Assembly: GCA_028752905.1 (NCBI GenBank)
Contig: JAQNBH010000011.1
Coordinates: forward strand, 3,472,322 to 3,536,321
Length of the DNA stretch: 64,000 nucleotides
From: Cladorhizidae sp. MBARI D1340-BT2
Lineage: Eukaryota; Porifera; Demospongiae; Poecilosclerida; Cladorhizidae
Reading direction: 5' to 3'
Part shown: one piece after another, positions 10,985 to 22,250 of the stretch
Numbering within the stretch: position 1 is the stretch's first letter
Layout of the letters: every line of letters begins with the position of its first letter
Notes under the pieces: model-generated
The model's database searches: none
Seen by the model: the letters and a program-made list of their open reading frames with translations, nothing else
Told to the model about the DNA's origin: nothing
Position numbers and translations under genes: made by a program

Positions 10985-11475
10985 TCTCAACCTACATAGA
11001 TACTGAGGGCATCAGTGATCATAATCTTAAATAGGGTGCCATCAAGATATACTCAGAGAAGTGTTTCCCTGCATTAACTACAACCAGGCACTCCTGCTTG
11101 ATGGCTGAGTATCAGCATTCTCGAGGCAGCAGCTTCCGCGAATAATAAGCTACTGCCTGATCATGTCCATCAGCATCTACTTCCACTCTGGAGGTATATA
11201 TCTGAACAGTCGTTCCATGTTGGAACTGTTTACCGCTGGTTTTGTTATTAACTTCTCTCAGAGCCTTCAAAATGCCCATTCCGTGTCATCTGACCACATA
11301 CCTGGTCAGGTGCTTCCTTCTTGGTTAACTCGGTGAGCGGAAATGCTCTCTCTGAAAAGTTGGGTATAAACTGCCTCTAATACCATGCCAGGATGAGGAA
11401 GGACTGTACATTCTACTTTATTTTGGGCATCTTGAAATTTCTCACACTAACAATCTTGGCCTCCCTGGAACACAT
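10985..11475 (-). pseudogene. Gypsy RT connection and RNase H fragment, opposite strand
   Basis: On the minus strand the pieces read WYYRQFIPNFSERAFPL-type connection sequence with LTELTKKEAPDQV (about 11390-11310), then DQAVAYYSRKLLPREC and YSAIKQECLVVV (about 11165-11060), the hallmark of Gypsy RNase H. There are stops and frameshifts throughout. It abuts the plus-strand Gypsy RT that ends at about 10970, so two unrelated copies lie in convergent orientation. Confidence 0.7.
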
Positions 11476-11479
11476 CCTT

Positions 11480-11995
11480 CCTCGACTCACTCAGTGTCTG
11501 AGATATTAACACTTAGTCTGTCCGATTTGGCACTTTGACCATTTTGCTATCAGCCATATGATTTCAATATGAGCAAATACACCATTTAAAATAGTTTGAA
11601 AGATTTGGTTTAAAAAAGTGAAAAATTAGCATTTTGACATTATTACCCCCCCTTAAGTGTTCCCCCCTTAAGCGAAGAATTGTTTAATAAATCGTTTGGA
11701 AGGAAGAGAGTGAGGATGAGGATCTAATGGAGGTTGGGAGTGAGTTCCAAAGAGCTGTAGTGGAGGGAACGAAGGAAGACTGCATGGATGCATTGCGGGA
11801 GAAAGAGATTATGATGTTCGATGGGTGGTATTGGCGAGAAGACATGAGCGGAGTAGGAGCTAATTGGATTGAGTCTGGAGGAAAATGGATGTAATTGTTT
11901 GTAAATTAGAAGGAGCTTGGCCCGAGCACATCTATTTGAGAGTGTAGGAAGTTTAAAGGTGGGGAGGTTGGATGCATAGTCAGAAGTCCATGATC
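11480..11995. other. No recognisable gene; unclassified, purine-rich on the plus strand from 11.7 kb
   Basis: 11480-11690 is AT-rich with a repeated ccccccttaag word near 11645-11670. 11700-11980 is a G/A-rich stretch with gagtgaggatgagga and similar words. Neither strand gives a domain I can name, although the composition of the second part resembles worn transposon coding sequence. Confidence 0.4.
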
Positions 11996-13020
11996 TTGGC
12001 CTCGCATTTCTGTTTCCTTGACTACAAGTGGTTCATCCTAATCTTCTTGGAGAAATTGGAAGTTGTCAATAATGCTGTATAGATTGAGTAATCCTACTTG
12101 TTGGACAAAGAACTCGGATGCCTGGAGTCAAGTCTGGTAGCTGTTGCCTTAGATTTTGGAGCAAGGCATCATGTCGAGGAGAGCTTCACAATCTTGTACA
12201 ATGTGTCCAAAACATAGCTCCTCATATTGCAACCCTACAGCATCAAGAGTATGGCAGTGCTGATCGGATTGAAACACTATCACCTGTCAAAGGGCTATCT
12301 CTGTCAGCATTTCATTCTGAATGTCAGGGGCATCCATTTTCTTCTGCATACAGACTTTGATTTGTTCGTCATCATCTTGTCATAACTTTAGTAGCTGCAA
12401 GAAGTTGGAGTTTGAACCACCATCACCTTGAACTCGTAGCGGGAGACCTTTGAACGGAGCATAATATTATGCTAGACTGTATTTTATTATGAAAGTTATG
12501 TGATAAATCTTCCACTGGTGTTGTTATAATCATAGATACCACATCGTATGTAACAATATGTTATATGAGTTTTGTGAGGAGTTTCATGTTAGTAGAGAAT
12601 TTTCAAGAAGCACTGTTGATTATCAAGTTTTTCCAGTCTATATTTGTACTGTCGTGACAGTGATTCCATGTCAAGTCATAGAAGGAAGAGTGACTATCTT
12701 CAGGACAGCTTCTTTGTAGCATCTGCTTTCTTTGCTGAGTTTCACTGTGGCATCCTTCCAGTTGGAAGAACTCTTGGAAAGGAAAGCCAAATCAGCATTG
12801 CCAGATGACTGGAGTTAATTTGCCTGACCACAAGTACATCGTCTTCCTCCACATAAAGTGAGCAAGGCTAATGGTTGAACCACACCGCTTGGGAACTTCT
12901 TTCCAACATCTATTTATTTCCAAATTCTCTCTTGGGGAAGGACTATTTAGTGGCTGGTGAGGTTCCTTAGGTAGTATTGAAGAGATATGGTGGACATCAT
13001 TCAGCACTGGTACGGAGGTG
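11996..13020 (-). pseudogene. hAT transposon 3 remnant (N-terminal half only)
   Basis: Minus-strand fragments in the usual hAT order: LPKEPHQPL and FPKREFGNK of the TTF zinc finger (about 12980-12890), a WKDAT-like segment (about 12755), then LPLRVQGDGGSNSNFLQLLKL (about 12450-12390) followed by weakly matching sequence down to about 12000. Stops and frameshifts are more frequent than in hAT 1 and 2, so this copy is older. No catalytic Asp or C-terminal dimerisation motif is visible, so it is truncated. Confidence 0.7.
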
Positions 13021-13965
13021 ACAGCGCATACTGTAGATGCAGATTGTTGTCCTCTCTAACATACCAATTAGGTCGAATTTATAAATGCTTCGTTACAAAA
13101 GTACACTTATTGCTAGATAGCTATGTTAAATTCCCCCATCTAGGAGGAACTTGAAAAAGATGGTGGTGATGCACAGGAGGTTAATATAATGAGAGCAGAT
13201 TTGGCCATCTGTACAGCAGCAGATGGGGAGTACTGACTGTGGCGTGTTTGCAATTGCTTTCACAATTTCATGCTGTAATTGGAGCACAATTTGAGGATTT
13301 AGCAGAAACAAATGAGAGCATCCCGAAGTGGAAAAGATTCTCGCTTTTTGCTCAAACATCTTTCCATATGTGGGATTTTTTTAAATTTATTTTTATTTTT
13401 TATTTTTTATTATTATTATTATTTTTTATGTATTACTCACTTATTCATACACAGTTTATAGAACCCCTCCCCTCAAGTTCAAATGTTCAAGTGTGTGAAT
13501 TGAAATATCTTGCATCTGCAGACATTTGGAGAATGGTAGTGTGAACAGAGTGAGTGTTGGTTTGACCAGGTTTGTGTCCTCCATCAAGGAGATGCATCTT
13601 TATTTGAGTGTAGAAAACTGGGTCATATTTCATTGTCTTGTAAAACTATGCACTGGATGATTTGAAATATATTGACAGATAATTAGAGAACCAAAGATCC
13701 TGTGAGCTCATGTCCCCATAAATTTACTATCTTGGATGCTTCCCGTACCAGCCTAAATTCTTTTCCCAGAAAGGGAAGAACCAGATAAAGACTGTAATTA
13801 TGTATGGTTATGATTTAATCTTGATAATGCTGAGCCTGTTAAGGCCAGCACATATACTACAGCACAGTGTGAGACTATGTAACAGTAACTAACACTAAGA
13901 ACAATCTATATCAACAAGACTTAATTAATAATAATCTCCACAATACTAATAGTTATGAGTGTCCC
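13021..13965. other. No recognisable gene
   Basis: Mixed sequence with a T-rich tract at 13375-13430 and no credible reading frame. The short frames on each strand carry no domain. Confidence 0.5.
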
Positions 13966-13969
13966 GCTA

Positions 13970-14535
13970 CTCTAGGAGGGGGAGGACCAAAGATCATTCC
14001 TCAGCTCGCCATACAACAGCTCCTTTCTCCTCTACCACCTCTTCCCTACCCAATACATAACACATTCTCCAACCTCCTCCATCACTGTATCACTTACTCC
14101 CTCCACACCTTTCCCCAACAGCAATGCCACCTTTCCATCCTTACCCACTCTACTATATTCATCCAGCTACTGTCCAGCCCCTACAATTCTGTGCACCTCA
14201 TCCACCAGTACCAGCCAACCCCTCTCAAATTCCTCACATTACCAAGTAGCGACCCACATCCTCCCCTGCTCCACTATCACACATGAAACACCTCTCATCC
14301 CTAATTATCACATCTCTTCTTATCCTCTAATGACCCAGCTGATACAGTCCTCGGTCAAAATTGCAACCACACACCTACTTGAACATGCATGGACCTCACA
14401 TACCTCTCCACCCCTGCACCATTCTTTGCCAATTTATAAAACTTCAGCGTACTCTTGCCGTTTACTTCCTCCTTTAGTGCTTGTCATCATATTTGCCCAT
14501 AATTATATTGAATCCCAGATCCAGGCCCCCTTGTG
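13970..14535 (-). pseudogene. LINE 3' end (C-terminal CCHC-like region), separated from its body
   Basis: C/T-rich on the plus strand. On the minus strand it reads like a non-LTR retrotransposon C-terminus: EDKKRC, a Cys-containing GMRGVSC stretch, EEFERGWLVLVDEV, then KVALLLGKGVEGV and EEVGECVMYWVGKRW. The composition and style match the LINE body at 16860-19970 on the same strand. A plus-strand DDE transposon lies between the two parts. Confidence 0.6.
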
Positions 14536-14639
14536 CTAGCTACTCCAGACACAGAGACAGAAGAAGCGAGCGCTCCAGGTTCTGACATAGAGAGTGAGAT
14601 ATCGGGATAGTTTTGATAGTGAGGAGGAGGAGATTGCTG

Positions 14640-16335
14640 GGTTCAAATGAAGCTGCTCAGAGAAGTTTTGATGATTTCATGATGAGCTTGCCAAGTTTAA
14701 CAAGGAAAACGCTGTTGTTCTGATGAGCTATTTTCAAGGAAGGCAAGGGCTTGGTGTGGTGGCTAGTGCTACTGAAATGGCATTCATCACTGGGAAGACA
14801 ATCAGGGAGTACCAAACTGACTACTTCTCCAACAAGGGAAAGTTCTCAGGGTCTGTTAAGGGCAAGTATGAGAGGTTTAACCTGTTTAACAATGAAGACA
14901 TCCGTCTAGATTCTAGAAGCTTCCATGTGGGTGAGGCAGAATGCAAACAAGAAGGGTGATCAGAACATGACTGCTGCCTCTTTCTGTCAGTTCATTAATG
15001 ATGAGCTTCTGCCATCTGCAACACTGCCCCCAAACTTCCCTCGGTCAGTTACGCTTCGCACTGCAACCAGACGACTTCACCGGCTTGGTTTTACAAAAAG
15101 GGTACGTGTCTGTAAATATAATGGTGTTGTTTTGCACTGCAACCAAATGGCTTCACAGGCTTGGTTTTAGGCCAATAAGCCACAAAAAGGGTATATACGT
15201 GTCTGTAAATATAATGGTGTTGTAAAAAATATATATATATATTGTTATAATATACACAATAGGAGTGTATGTGGATAGACACGAGCATGGTGATGTCGTG
15301 AAGTATCGTGTGGAGTACTTGAAGGAAATCAATGACCTACGATCATCCCATCTTCCTCCACCAATGTGCAGTGCCGAAGAGCTTTTACACCACAGGAAGT
15401 TGCAGAAGGGATGAAAAAATTGGTCATGATCTGAAAGTATATTTAATACAAATGAAGGCCAGACGTGGATGTGGGGAACATCAGATCATCCATTCATCCA
15501 GCCCAAGACAAAGGGAGCAGGAATTATGGTCAGCGACTTCATCACACATGATGGTTACCTTGCACTTTCTGCAGATGAGTTAGCAACAGATATTCCAAAA
15601 ACAGCACGAGTATTCCTGGAATATGGAGGCGAGAAGGAGGGTTACTGGACGGCTGAGAAGTTCATGGCTAATGTGAGTGATGCAGCTACAATAGCCAGTC
15701 ACTAATATCCCCAGATAACACACACTATAGTGTGGCTCTTCGATCACAGCAGCTGCCATCGTGCCTTTGCAGCCGATGCCTTGAACTCACGAAAGATGAA
15801 TGTTCGTCCAGGAGGAGCCCAACCACACATGCGGGCCAACCACACATGTGGGATACGACTTGGGCAGGGAAACCCCAGAAGATGGTAGATGGGAAGGGCA
15901 TTCCAAAGGGGATGCGTAAAGTTTTGGAAGAAAGGGGGATCTGTGCAGACCGAATGAGTGCAGATGACATGAAGGTGGTGTTGGCCAACGACAGTGATTT
16001 CAGGGAGGAGAAGGCAACTGTGGAAACATATCTGCTGAGCCTAGACCACAAGGTCATGTTTATCCCAAAGTTCCATTGTGAGCTAAACCCCATTGAACGA
16101 GTATGGGGTCAAGCAAAAGTTTTCACTTGTAAGTACATCAACTTTACGCTGCTACGTCTGAGAAAAATCCTCAACCTTGCCCTGGATTCAGTTTCAACTG
16201 ACACCATCCGAAAGTACTTTTGCAAGATCCAGGAGTACGAGAGAGCCTACATGGAAGGGAAACAGGCAGAAACAGAGGTGGAACAGGCAATAAAAGTGTA
16301 CAAAACCAACAGGAGAATTTTTATGAATAAATTAA
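14640..16335 (+). pseudogene. DDE transposase (IS630/Tc1-like catalytic core), broken
   Basis: N-terminal part 14723-14950 (QGRQGLGVVASATEMAF, TIREYQTDYF), then LPPNFPRSVTLRTATRRLHR. A GT-AG intron at 15191-15262 joins HKKG to VYVDRHEHGDVVKYR. The core has candidate first Asp in GAGIMVSDFI (about 15530), second Asp in VVWLFDHSSCHRAF (about 15735), and the final Glu in FHCELNPIERVWGQAK (about 16070-16115). The C-terminal helix runs to YKTNRRI. Damage includes a tandem duplication around the intron donor, a frameshift after 15700, and an 18-bp duplication with frameshift at 15822-15857. Similar proteins with FIPKFHCELNPIE are widespread in invertebrate and fungal genomes. The family name is not certain. 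Confidence 0.72.
15191..15262 (+). other. 72-bp GT-AG intron in DDE transposase
   Basis: Begins gtatatacgtg and ends acacaatag. The interior is AT-rich with a run of (TA)n. Removal restores codons HKKG-VYVDRHE in phase 1. A partial copy of the same exon end plus donor side lies immediately upstream (15056-15130). Confidence 0.7.
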
Positions 16336-16859
16336 CACCGAATTTAATTATAGCTCTGTATCTATATATTTTTTCGAAATTTCCCACAATGATTTTCTCG
16401 TGTTGGTGTAGATGAACAGTAGAACTTTGAGAGTCTGCCACTATTCCTATAGTCTCAACTTAGTGTGTTATGTCTGTATCAGGTATATAAGCTGAATGGA
16501 ATTTTTCCTTTGAAAAACCCACAATGAATGTGTTAAATACACAGTAATGAGTGTCTGTGGCAACTTTGGGGGAAACACCCTAAGCCATTCTAGAGAAAAG
16601 TAATTATTTGTAATTTCGTGGAGTTTACGCAATCACGAACATTTTTGTGGCTTCAAATTTTGGGGGGGCTAGATTGGGGGTAGATTGGGGATTAGATTGG
16701 TTCTATATTTACACTCCTGCAAAATATCTAGACAGACACTTATCAAATGAAAAATGTTTCTGTCAACCATCTCTATGGGCATATATGCTGGCAACACTAT
16801 TCCAATCCCTCATTTCTCATCTTCATTTTTCCCTTCCACTTAATGTACTGACCCAACCT

Positions 16860-18480
16860 CATTGTTTAGCTCGAATTTTCTCCTCGAGATCTCATATTCT
16901 TCCCACCATCCGATTCCTCCAACCTCTCTTAGTCAACTATTTTTACCAATCTGCTCTGTTCCAATACCTCTAATCTCTTACCAAAACAAAACCCATCATC
17001 TCTTCCCTCCTCTCCTCTAGCTTTCTCCACCCCTTACCTCCCCATACTGCCACTCCTGTTACTGTACTACTTGCTCCCAACATCTCCTACCCACTCTCAT
17101 CTGTGCAGACTCCAACTTTCTTGCAAGCATTATGTCCTCCTGTCCACCACACTTCGGCTGCATACTCCAAACTAGGTCGCTCCCACACCATTCTTCCTCT
17201 GTCTACTTCCACCTGCCCATTTACTCTACTCATCCATGTCACCTTTCCAACCCACTCTTCTGCCTTCTTTGCTATCTTCTCTAACTGAACATTACCCCTT
17301 AACTTCCTATCAAACCACACTCCAAGGTACTACTTGAATTCTTTGACCTCTTCCAATATCTCTTCACCAATCCTCCAATTCACTCCTGCTTCCTTCTTCC
17401 CTACTACAATGACCTTTCTCTTCTTGCTATTAAACTTCATCTTCCACCTTAACACATAAGCCTTTACCACATCCAACATAGTTTGCAGTTCCACCCCAGA
17501 ATCCTCCAGAAGAACAACATCATCTGCATACATAAGTGCCCCACACCAAGAGCCTTCCACCTTGACTCCTAGCTCAACTCCTCTGCCATTCCCATCAAAT
17601 AAATATAGAAAAGAAGTAGTGACAAAGGACATCCCTGCCTAAGTCCAATCTCCACAGCGAACCACCTTGACCTCCTTCCATTCAATATCACCGTCGTCTC
17701 CACCCCAATATACAATCCTACATCCTACACATGTCCTCACAAGTTTCTCCTCTACTCCATACTGCCTCAACTTGTGCCACAGTTCCTCCCTCACAGTTAC
17801 TATGTCCAGGAAAGCCATATGAATTTTTTTTCTCTCTTATTCCTCTCTTCACGAACTCCTCTTAATACCAACCTCTGGTCCGAATATCTCCTCCAAATCC
17901 TAAATCCTCCTTGTGCTTCCGTCAAAATCCTATCCTCGGTAAACCCTCCCAACCTCCTCGCCAACACTCTCGCAAACACCTTCACCATAAACTCCTCTTC
18001 CAGTCCACTGGGCAGCATTCAATCCTTATCACCACATTCATCACCTGCACCATCACCTCCACCAACCTTCTACCTCCATACATCAGCATCTCATTCAACA
18101 TTCCATCAGGGTCTAGTGCCTTTCCGCTCTTCAAATACTTCTTACCTCTACTACTTCATCTCACATACCCAACTCGTGCCCACTCACATCTCTAATTCTG
18201 GTACTATGGCATCTTCTTTTTTCTTACCCGGCTCTTCCCGGTGTTTTGAGATCACCTCCAACACCCCATCTTCCTCCTCCACCATCCTTCCATCTTTCAC
18301 TCCTTTTATCCTTCTCTCCTTCCTCTTTGGCTCTTAAATCATTCCAAAACAGCTTATACCTTGATCTCCTTTATAGTTCTCTTCCTCAATTCCTTCTTCT
18401 TTCCTAAGTCTTTTTCACTTCCTTTGTTTCTCTATAGTCATCCCATAGTTGTCGTCAGATAAATTGCTTTCTCCTATGAC
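16860..18480 (-). pseudogene. LINE reverse transcriptase domain
   Basis: Minus strand, N- to C-terminal from high to low coordinate: LARRLGGFTEDRILTEAQGGF (about 17960-17900), GLRQGCPLS (about 17640), catalytic MYADDVVLLED (about 17540-17510), KMKFNSKKRKVIVVGKKEAG (about 17450-17390), then KAEEWVGKVTWMSRVNGQVE and the thumb/connection to about 16860. RT motifs appear in the non-LTR order with a YADD active site. Several stops and frameshifts interrupt it. The endonuclease domain lies at 18960-19970. Confidence 0.82.
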
Positions 18481-18484
18481 TCCC

Positions 18485-18955
18485 AAGGAAAACAGCAAAT
18501 TCCGCGATGCCTAGACCTTTACTTACTGATTTCCACTACCAATAGTTATCTAGACCAGCACACTTATCTAGATTACATACTTATCTAGATCAAGTGAATC
18601 CCCTTAGCTATTATTAATTAGCTCTTCCTATTAAGATAGTGATAAGAATGATAATTTGCAAAAGACACACACTTCTACAGCAATTATCACAAGTATTTCA
18701 ATAACAACAGTTCAATAGTTCTCCTAGTTAACTCTAATGCCTTGTACAGTTTCTTTTTATATTTACAAGCACAGGTTGCTATGGCATCTCTCTTGGCAAC
18801 CATCAGATGGCTCCATGAATCAGGTGAGTAGTTACGGTTCTGTTTACTCTTGTTTTTCTATAGGCTTCATGTTTGTGGTTTCCTCCATCAAGTCTGTGGT
18901 ATGTACACCTCCCACAACATCATCTGACTTGTGAGTGCTGGTCGTCACAGTCAGG
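18485..18955. mobile_element. 471-bp insertion in the LINE, candidate MITE/SINE
   Basis: A 7-bp direct repeat gactccc flanks it (18478-18484 and 18956-18962). LINE coding resemblance lies on both sides (GREREATLRPLSG upstream on the minus strand, the RT domain after). The interior has repeated tatctaga words and no open frame of note. No inverted repeats are evident. Confidence 0.45.
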
Positions 18956-18959
18956 GACT

Positions 18960-19970
18960 CCCCTGACAGTGGTCTTAATGTAGCCTCTCTCTCCCTCCCT
19001 TCCTTGTTTCTCTTACATTTCTCCTTCCTAATGCCAATTAACCTCTCCACATCCTCTGACCACCATCCCTCTGACCTATCTGTAATTTTTCCCCTTCCAA
19101 TTCCTTTTTCCGCTGCAGCCAAAACTTTCTCCTTCCACCTACCCCACACCTCTTCAACTATGTTTCCTCCCAACTCTTGCTCAAGCTCCTCTTCCCACCC
19201 CATGAACATTTCCTCCACTGCCTCCATGATACTCCACCCAGTCTAGCCTATTGTCAACTCTCCATTTATGTCGCTCACTTGTACATCTCTCCTACCCCAC
19301 ATAATTTCTCTCCAAATAATGTTGTTCTGACCCCACATCCAGCTTGCCCGAGTCCTCAACTACCAGCCTAGCTACATCCATGTCCTCACTAAACAACATA
19401 TAATCTATGACCTACTTTCTCTCCCCACATTCACAAGTCCACCTATCCTCACAGCACTGCAACTTGCTCCCTACAACCAGACCTCCAACCCTAACCAACT
19501 CCAACAACCTCCTTCCATTACTGTTTGGGTTGGCCTCCACTCCTAATCCAATCTTTGCATTGAAGTTCCCCATCATGACAACATTGAAACCTTTCTCTTC
19601 ATACTTAACAACCTCCTGCAATACCTCAAACAATCCCTCTGTCTCTCTCACTCCTTCTGGGTTCACATACACTGCCCCTACCTAGTTTTCCTTCTCCCCG
19701 CTCTGCTCAACTCCACCCACAGAAAACCTTCTCTCGACTTCCTCACCCTAGAATTCAAACACTCATGCACAAGAACTCCCACACCTCCACTTGCCCACCT
19801 GCCACCTTCTTTATTCCTGCCATACCACTCGTATGCCAGATACTGTTCTTTTATGTTAGTTAACAGTTCGTCCTTCTTAAAAACGACCTTGTCCTTAGAA
19901 ATACTCTTACCAAACTGTTCTGTCTTGTGCCTCCTTTCAAGCCTTCATATCAATATTCATCCCAACCAGT
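18960..19970 (-). pseudogene. LINE endonuclease (APE-type) and linker
   Basis: On the minus strand: FNVVMMGNFNAKIG (about 19595-19555), the strand that normally reads GDFNA, so the catalytic Asp is replaced by Asn in this copy. It is followed by LLELVRVGGLVVGSKLQCCE, a DVG-SEQH segment (about 19340) in the place of the usual SDH, and a charged linker with WWSEDVERLIGIRKEKCKR (about 19065). Upstream VGMNIDMKA and GVEQSGEK pieces extend it to about 19970. It belongs to the RT on the same strand. Confidence 0.72.
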
Positions 19971-20154
19971 ATTCCTTCCCTCTTTTCCAAGGCTTCAGTT
20001 ACTTTTCTTTCTACTTGCCCTAACGAAACAATTTCCACTCGGGGAACAACGACTACTTTCCTAACCTAACCTCCCTCAGCTATCCCAAACGCAACTTTGA
20101 TGATACCATTCTCCACAGGAACCTTCACATCCATTGAACCTTCCTCAGAGTTTT

Positions 20155-20250
20155 TTTCAAAACGCCGCACTTCTCGTTGTTCAGCGCCATTTTTATTTTA
20201 CTTTTTTATCAATTTCAATTTCACACCGTCAGGCAGAGACTGCGCAGATC
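20155..20250 (+). repeat. Gypsy LTR-end/leader fragment, second copy
   Basis: Shares with 4665-4760 the blocks cacttctc, gttgttcag.gccatttt, a T-rich stretch and cacac.gtcaggcagagac. It abuts the 5' side of the LINE. It is followed by a run of G (20300-20318). Confidence 0.4.
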
Positions 20251-20487
20251 ACCAGTGAATCGTGGGCAAAAGCCCCAGCCATAACCGAGAAAGGGTGGGG
20301 CGGGGGGGGGGGGGGGGGATTGGAGAATTCTTGCCAAGGACCAGCCAACAAATTGGGCGTAGCCACATGACAATTGTTCTGGCTCTCAATGACTGGAGTT
20401 GTGACGTGTCAGCAGTTTCCGTAGCTCGAGCTTACTTGGGTTATCTCCAGCTAGTAAATCCTGGGTCACACGCGCTTATCCTACTGA

Positions 20488-21528
20488 ATGGATCTCCTCA
20501 ACTACAATCTGTTGCTGCTGCTACCTTTGTTGTACCTGGTTTGGAGAGTTGTACGCACAATAAGCTTCTATTTCAGGGAGTACTACACGCTCTGGAACAT
20601 CGCCACGGCTGGGAGGCCAGAGAGGAGAAAGATGAACGCCAAGATGCGTTTGTATGTGTATGTATGTAGAACGGAGTTGCTGGATGAGTGTTCAGTAACA
20701 GAGCTGTACAAGTTCTTGTTGACTATGATGGATGCTGACACAACTGTTCAAGAATTTCACAAGCTGGCATTATCTTACACCTATGCAGTCCTCTATAGGG
20801 AAAGAAATGATGGATCCTTGAGAGGTGTAATGTTTGTAGGTATTGACAGAAAACATGAGAAAGGAAATTCTTTCACAGTGATACGAGTTGGTCTTGGTTT
20901 CTTACAGCTCAACTACAGGGGTGGACCATACATGTATAGCTTTATCGCATATCACTTCCTCCATGAACTGATCATGCACCCTTTGACCCCTCTCTATGTA
21001 CTCGGAAAGGCCTTCAGCTATAAGAGCTACTGTGTCATAGCTCATTCCTTGAAGTACTCCTACCCTCGTTATGATCACAAAACACCAGATTTTCTGCGAG
21101 ATATTATCAATCAATATGGCCTCAAAGTGAAATTTCCCAAAGAGATATACAATGAAGACACATTTATCTTGAAGAGAGAGAGTGTTAAAATGAAGAAATT
21201 TGTTGCAATTTTGGATGAACATTGTTTCAAAGACCCCCACATCAAGTTCTTTGTCGAAAGGAACCCTGGATGGGTAAAGGGTCATCAGATGATCTGTGTC
21301 GGACTTGTGACGTGGTCTGATGCTTTCTGGATGATTGTGAAGACTCTATTGAAGGCCAAGCGAGGACGAAAGAGCAAAAAACGTAAACTAATCTACTCTA
21401 GAGTAAATTCATTTCAAGTAGATTCTTCAAACAAGTATGCCCACCGTGGCAGGGAAATGGATGTACTTTGCCATCACCATCCTGCAGAAGTAGAAGACTT
21501 ATCTGATTTAGAAGAACTCTTTCATTGA
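20488..21528 (+). CDS. Uncharacterised membrane-anchored protein, paralogue A
   Basis: An intact, single-exon frame of 346 residues. The start is supported by its match to the start of paralogue B. Residues 5-30 form a Leu-rich hydrophobic segment (LLLLLPLLYLVWRVV), probably a signal anchor; the remainder is soluble and basic. Conserved blocks include WNIATAGR, TTVQEFHKLALSYTYAVLY, GGPYMYSF, the central HPLTPLYVLGKAFSYKSYC (about 172-190), YPRYDHKTPDFLRD, HIKFFVERNPGWVKGHQ, and an acidic tail. I do not recognise the family. The SYKSY...YPR...TP pattern vaguely recalls bacterial and fungal hypothetical proteins, from memory only. An aataaa signal lies at 21640-21645. It is flanked by transposon debris on both sides, yet the frame is undamaged, which points to selection or recent origin. 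Confidence 0.85.
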   Translation: MDLLNYNLLLLLPLLYLVWRVVRTISFYFREYYTLWNIATAGRPERRKMNAKMRLYVYVCRTELLDECSVTELYKFLLTMMDADTTVQEFHKLALSYTYAVLYRERNDGSLRGVMFVGIDRKHEKGNSFTVIRVGLGFLQLNYRGGPYMYSFIAYHFLHELIMHPLTPLYVLGKAFSYKSYCVIAHSLKYSYPRYDHKTPDFLRDIINQYGLKVKFPKEIYNEDTFILKRESVKMKKFVAILDEHCFKDPHIKFFVERNPGWVKGHQMICVGLVTWSDAFWMIVKTLLKAKRGRKSKKRKLIYSRVNSFQVDSSNKYAHRGREMDVLCHHHPAEVEDLSDLEELFH

Positions 21529-21639
21529 CCACCCATAGTTGTATATACAAATTATTAGGACAAAATTGGGTTGTTAAAGAGATTAGCTACCACTTTATGA
21601 AAGTTTTTTTTGTGTTAATTTTGTTTTCACAAATGTATA

Positions 21640-21645
21640 AATAAA
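21640..21645 (+). promoter_or_regulatory. Candidate polyadenylation signal of paralogue A
   Basis: aataaa about 110 bp after the stop codon of the gene at 20488-21528, within an A/T-rich 3' flank. Paralogue B has the same signal about 160 bp after its stop. Confidence 0.5.
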
Positions 21646-21959
21646 TGTAATGCCTTTTCCTGTGGAAATTATCTCCAATGGATGTAAAGTGTATGACAGA
21701 GTGTGGTATATATAATTTCAGCTAATGCTATATTGGTTTGACTCATATTTTAATCTAACAGCAGGCTTTCCTTACCCACCCCTCCCCAAAAAGGGGGGGG
21801 GAACAAAGAAAAACTGAAGTTCATATTTCAGCGAAATTCATATTGGCAGGGTCGTAGCTAGCTACCTAATTTGTAGTCAATTCATTCCTTGAATAGGCAA
21901 AATATTTCTAAGGCATATAGGCAGTAAAGCAGCAACATAAAACATCATAGAAAGGGGAA

Positions 21960-22250
21960 ACATCCTTGAAATTCCAAGGATGCTGTTTCTATGGGTCTAT
22001 CTCATGTAATGAGTCTTGGGCAAAATTCACACTTGTTCAATTGTCCTCAAGGCCAAACTTCTCTAATTGTGCGAGAGCTTCTTCCAAGTCCTGCAAATGC
22101 CCTTCATCTGTTTTGCCACTTATCAAGATATCATCCAGATATATAGCAACCTACCTGTGGTAAACCTGGCATGATATTGTCCATTAATCCTGGACTTGCT
22201 GCTTTTCCATAAGGTGTATAGTCGACTCCATTGTATGTGCGTGTCAGGGA
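21960..22250 (-). pseudogene. Gypsy reverse transcriptase palm fragment
   Basis: On the minus strand: ASPGLMDNIMPGLPQ, an in-frame stop, then VAIYLDDILISGKTDEGH (about 22150-22095) and LQDLEEALAQLEKFGLE, followed by NKCEFCPRL (about 22030-22005). YLDD is the Gypsy/Ty3 polymerase motif. Only the central palm remains. It sits in opposite orientation to the Gmr1-like element that begins just downstream, so it is an independent insertion. Confidence 0.78.

Larger units (their letters stand above)
14540..16640 (+). mobile_element. Divergent IS630/Tc1-like DDE transposon inserted in a LINE
   Basis: Contains a plus-strand transposase with an IS630-type LNPIERVW motif and lies between two minus-strand LINE pieces. 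Terminal inverted repeats could not be identified by eye. The limits are set by where LINE coding resemblance stops (about 14535 and 16860), and the right edge is uncertain by about 200 bp. Confidence 0.5.

Noticed and set aside
17774..18337. 187-codon Ser/Pro/Leu-rich plus-strand frame
   Set aside because: Antisense of the C/T-rich LINE RT; the minus strand carries the RT motifs.
20902..21285. 127-codon minus-strand frame antisense to paralogue A, and a 158-codon counterpart (28397-28873) antisense to B
   Set aside because: Both lie wholly inside the sense genes and are conserved only because the sense proteins are. No start context or domain supports them.
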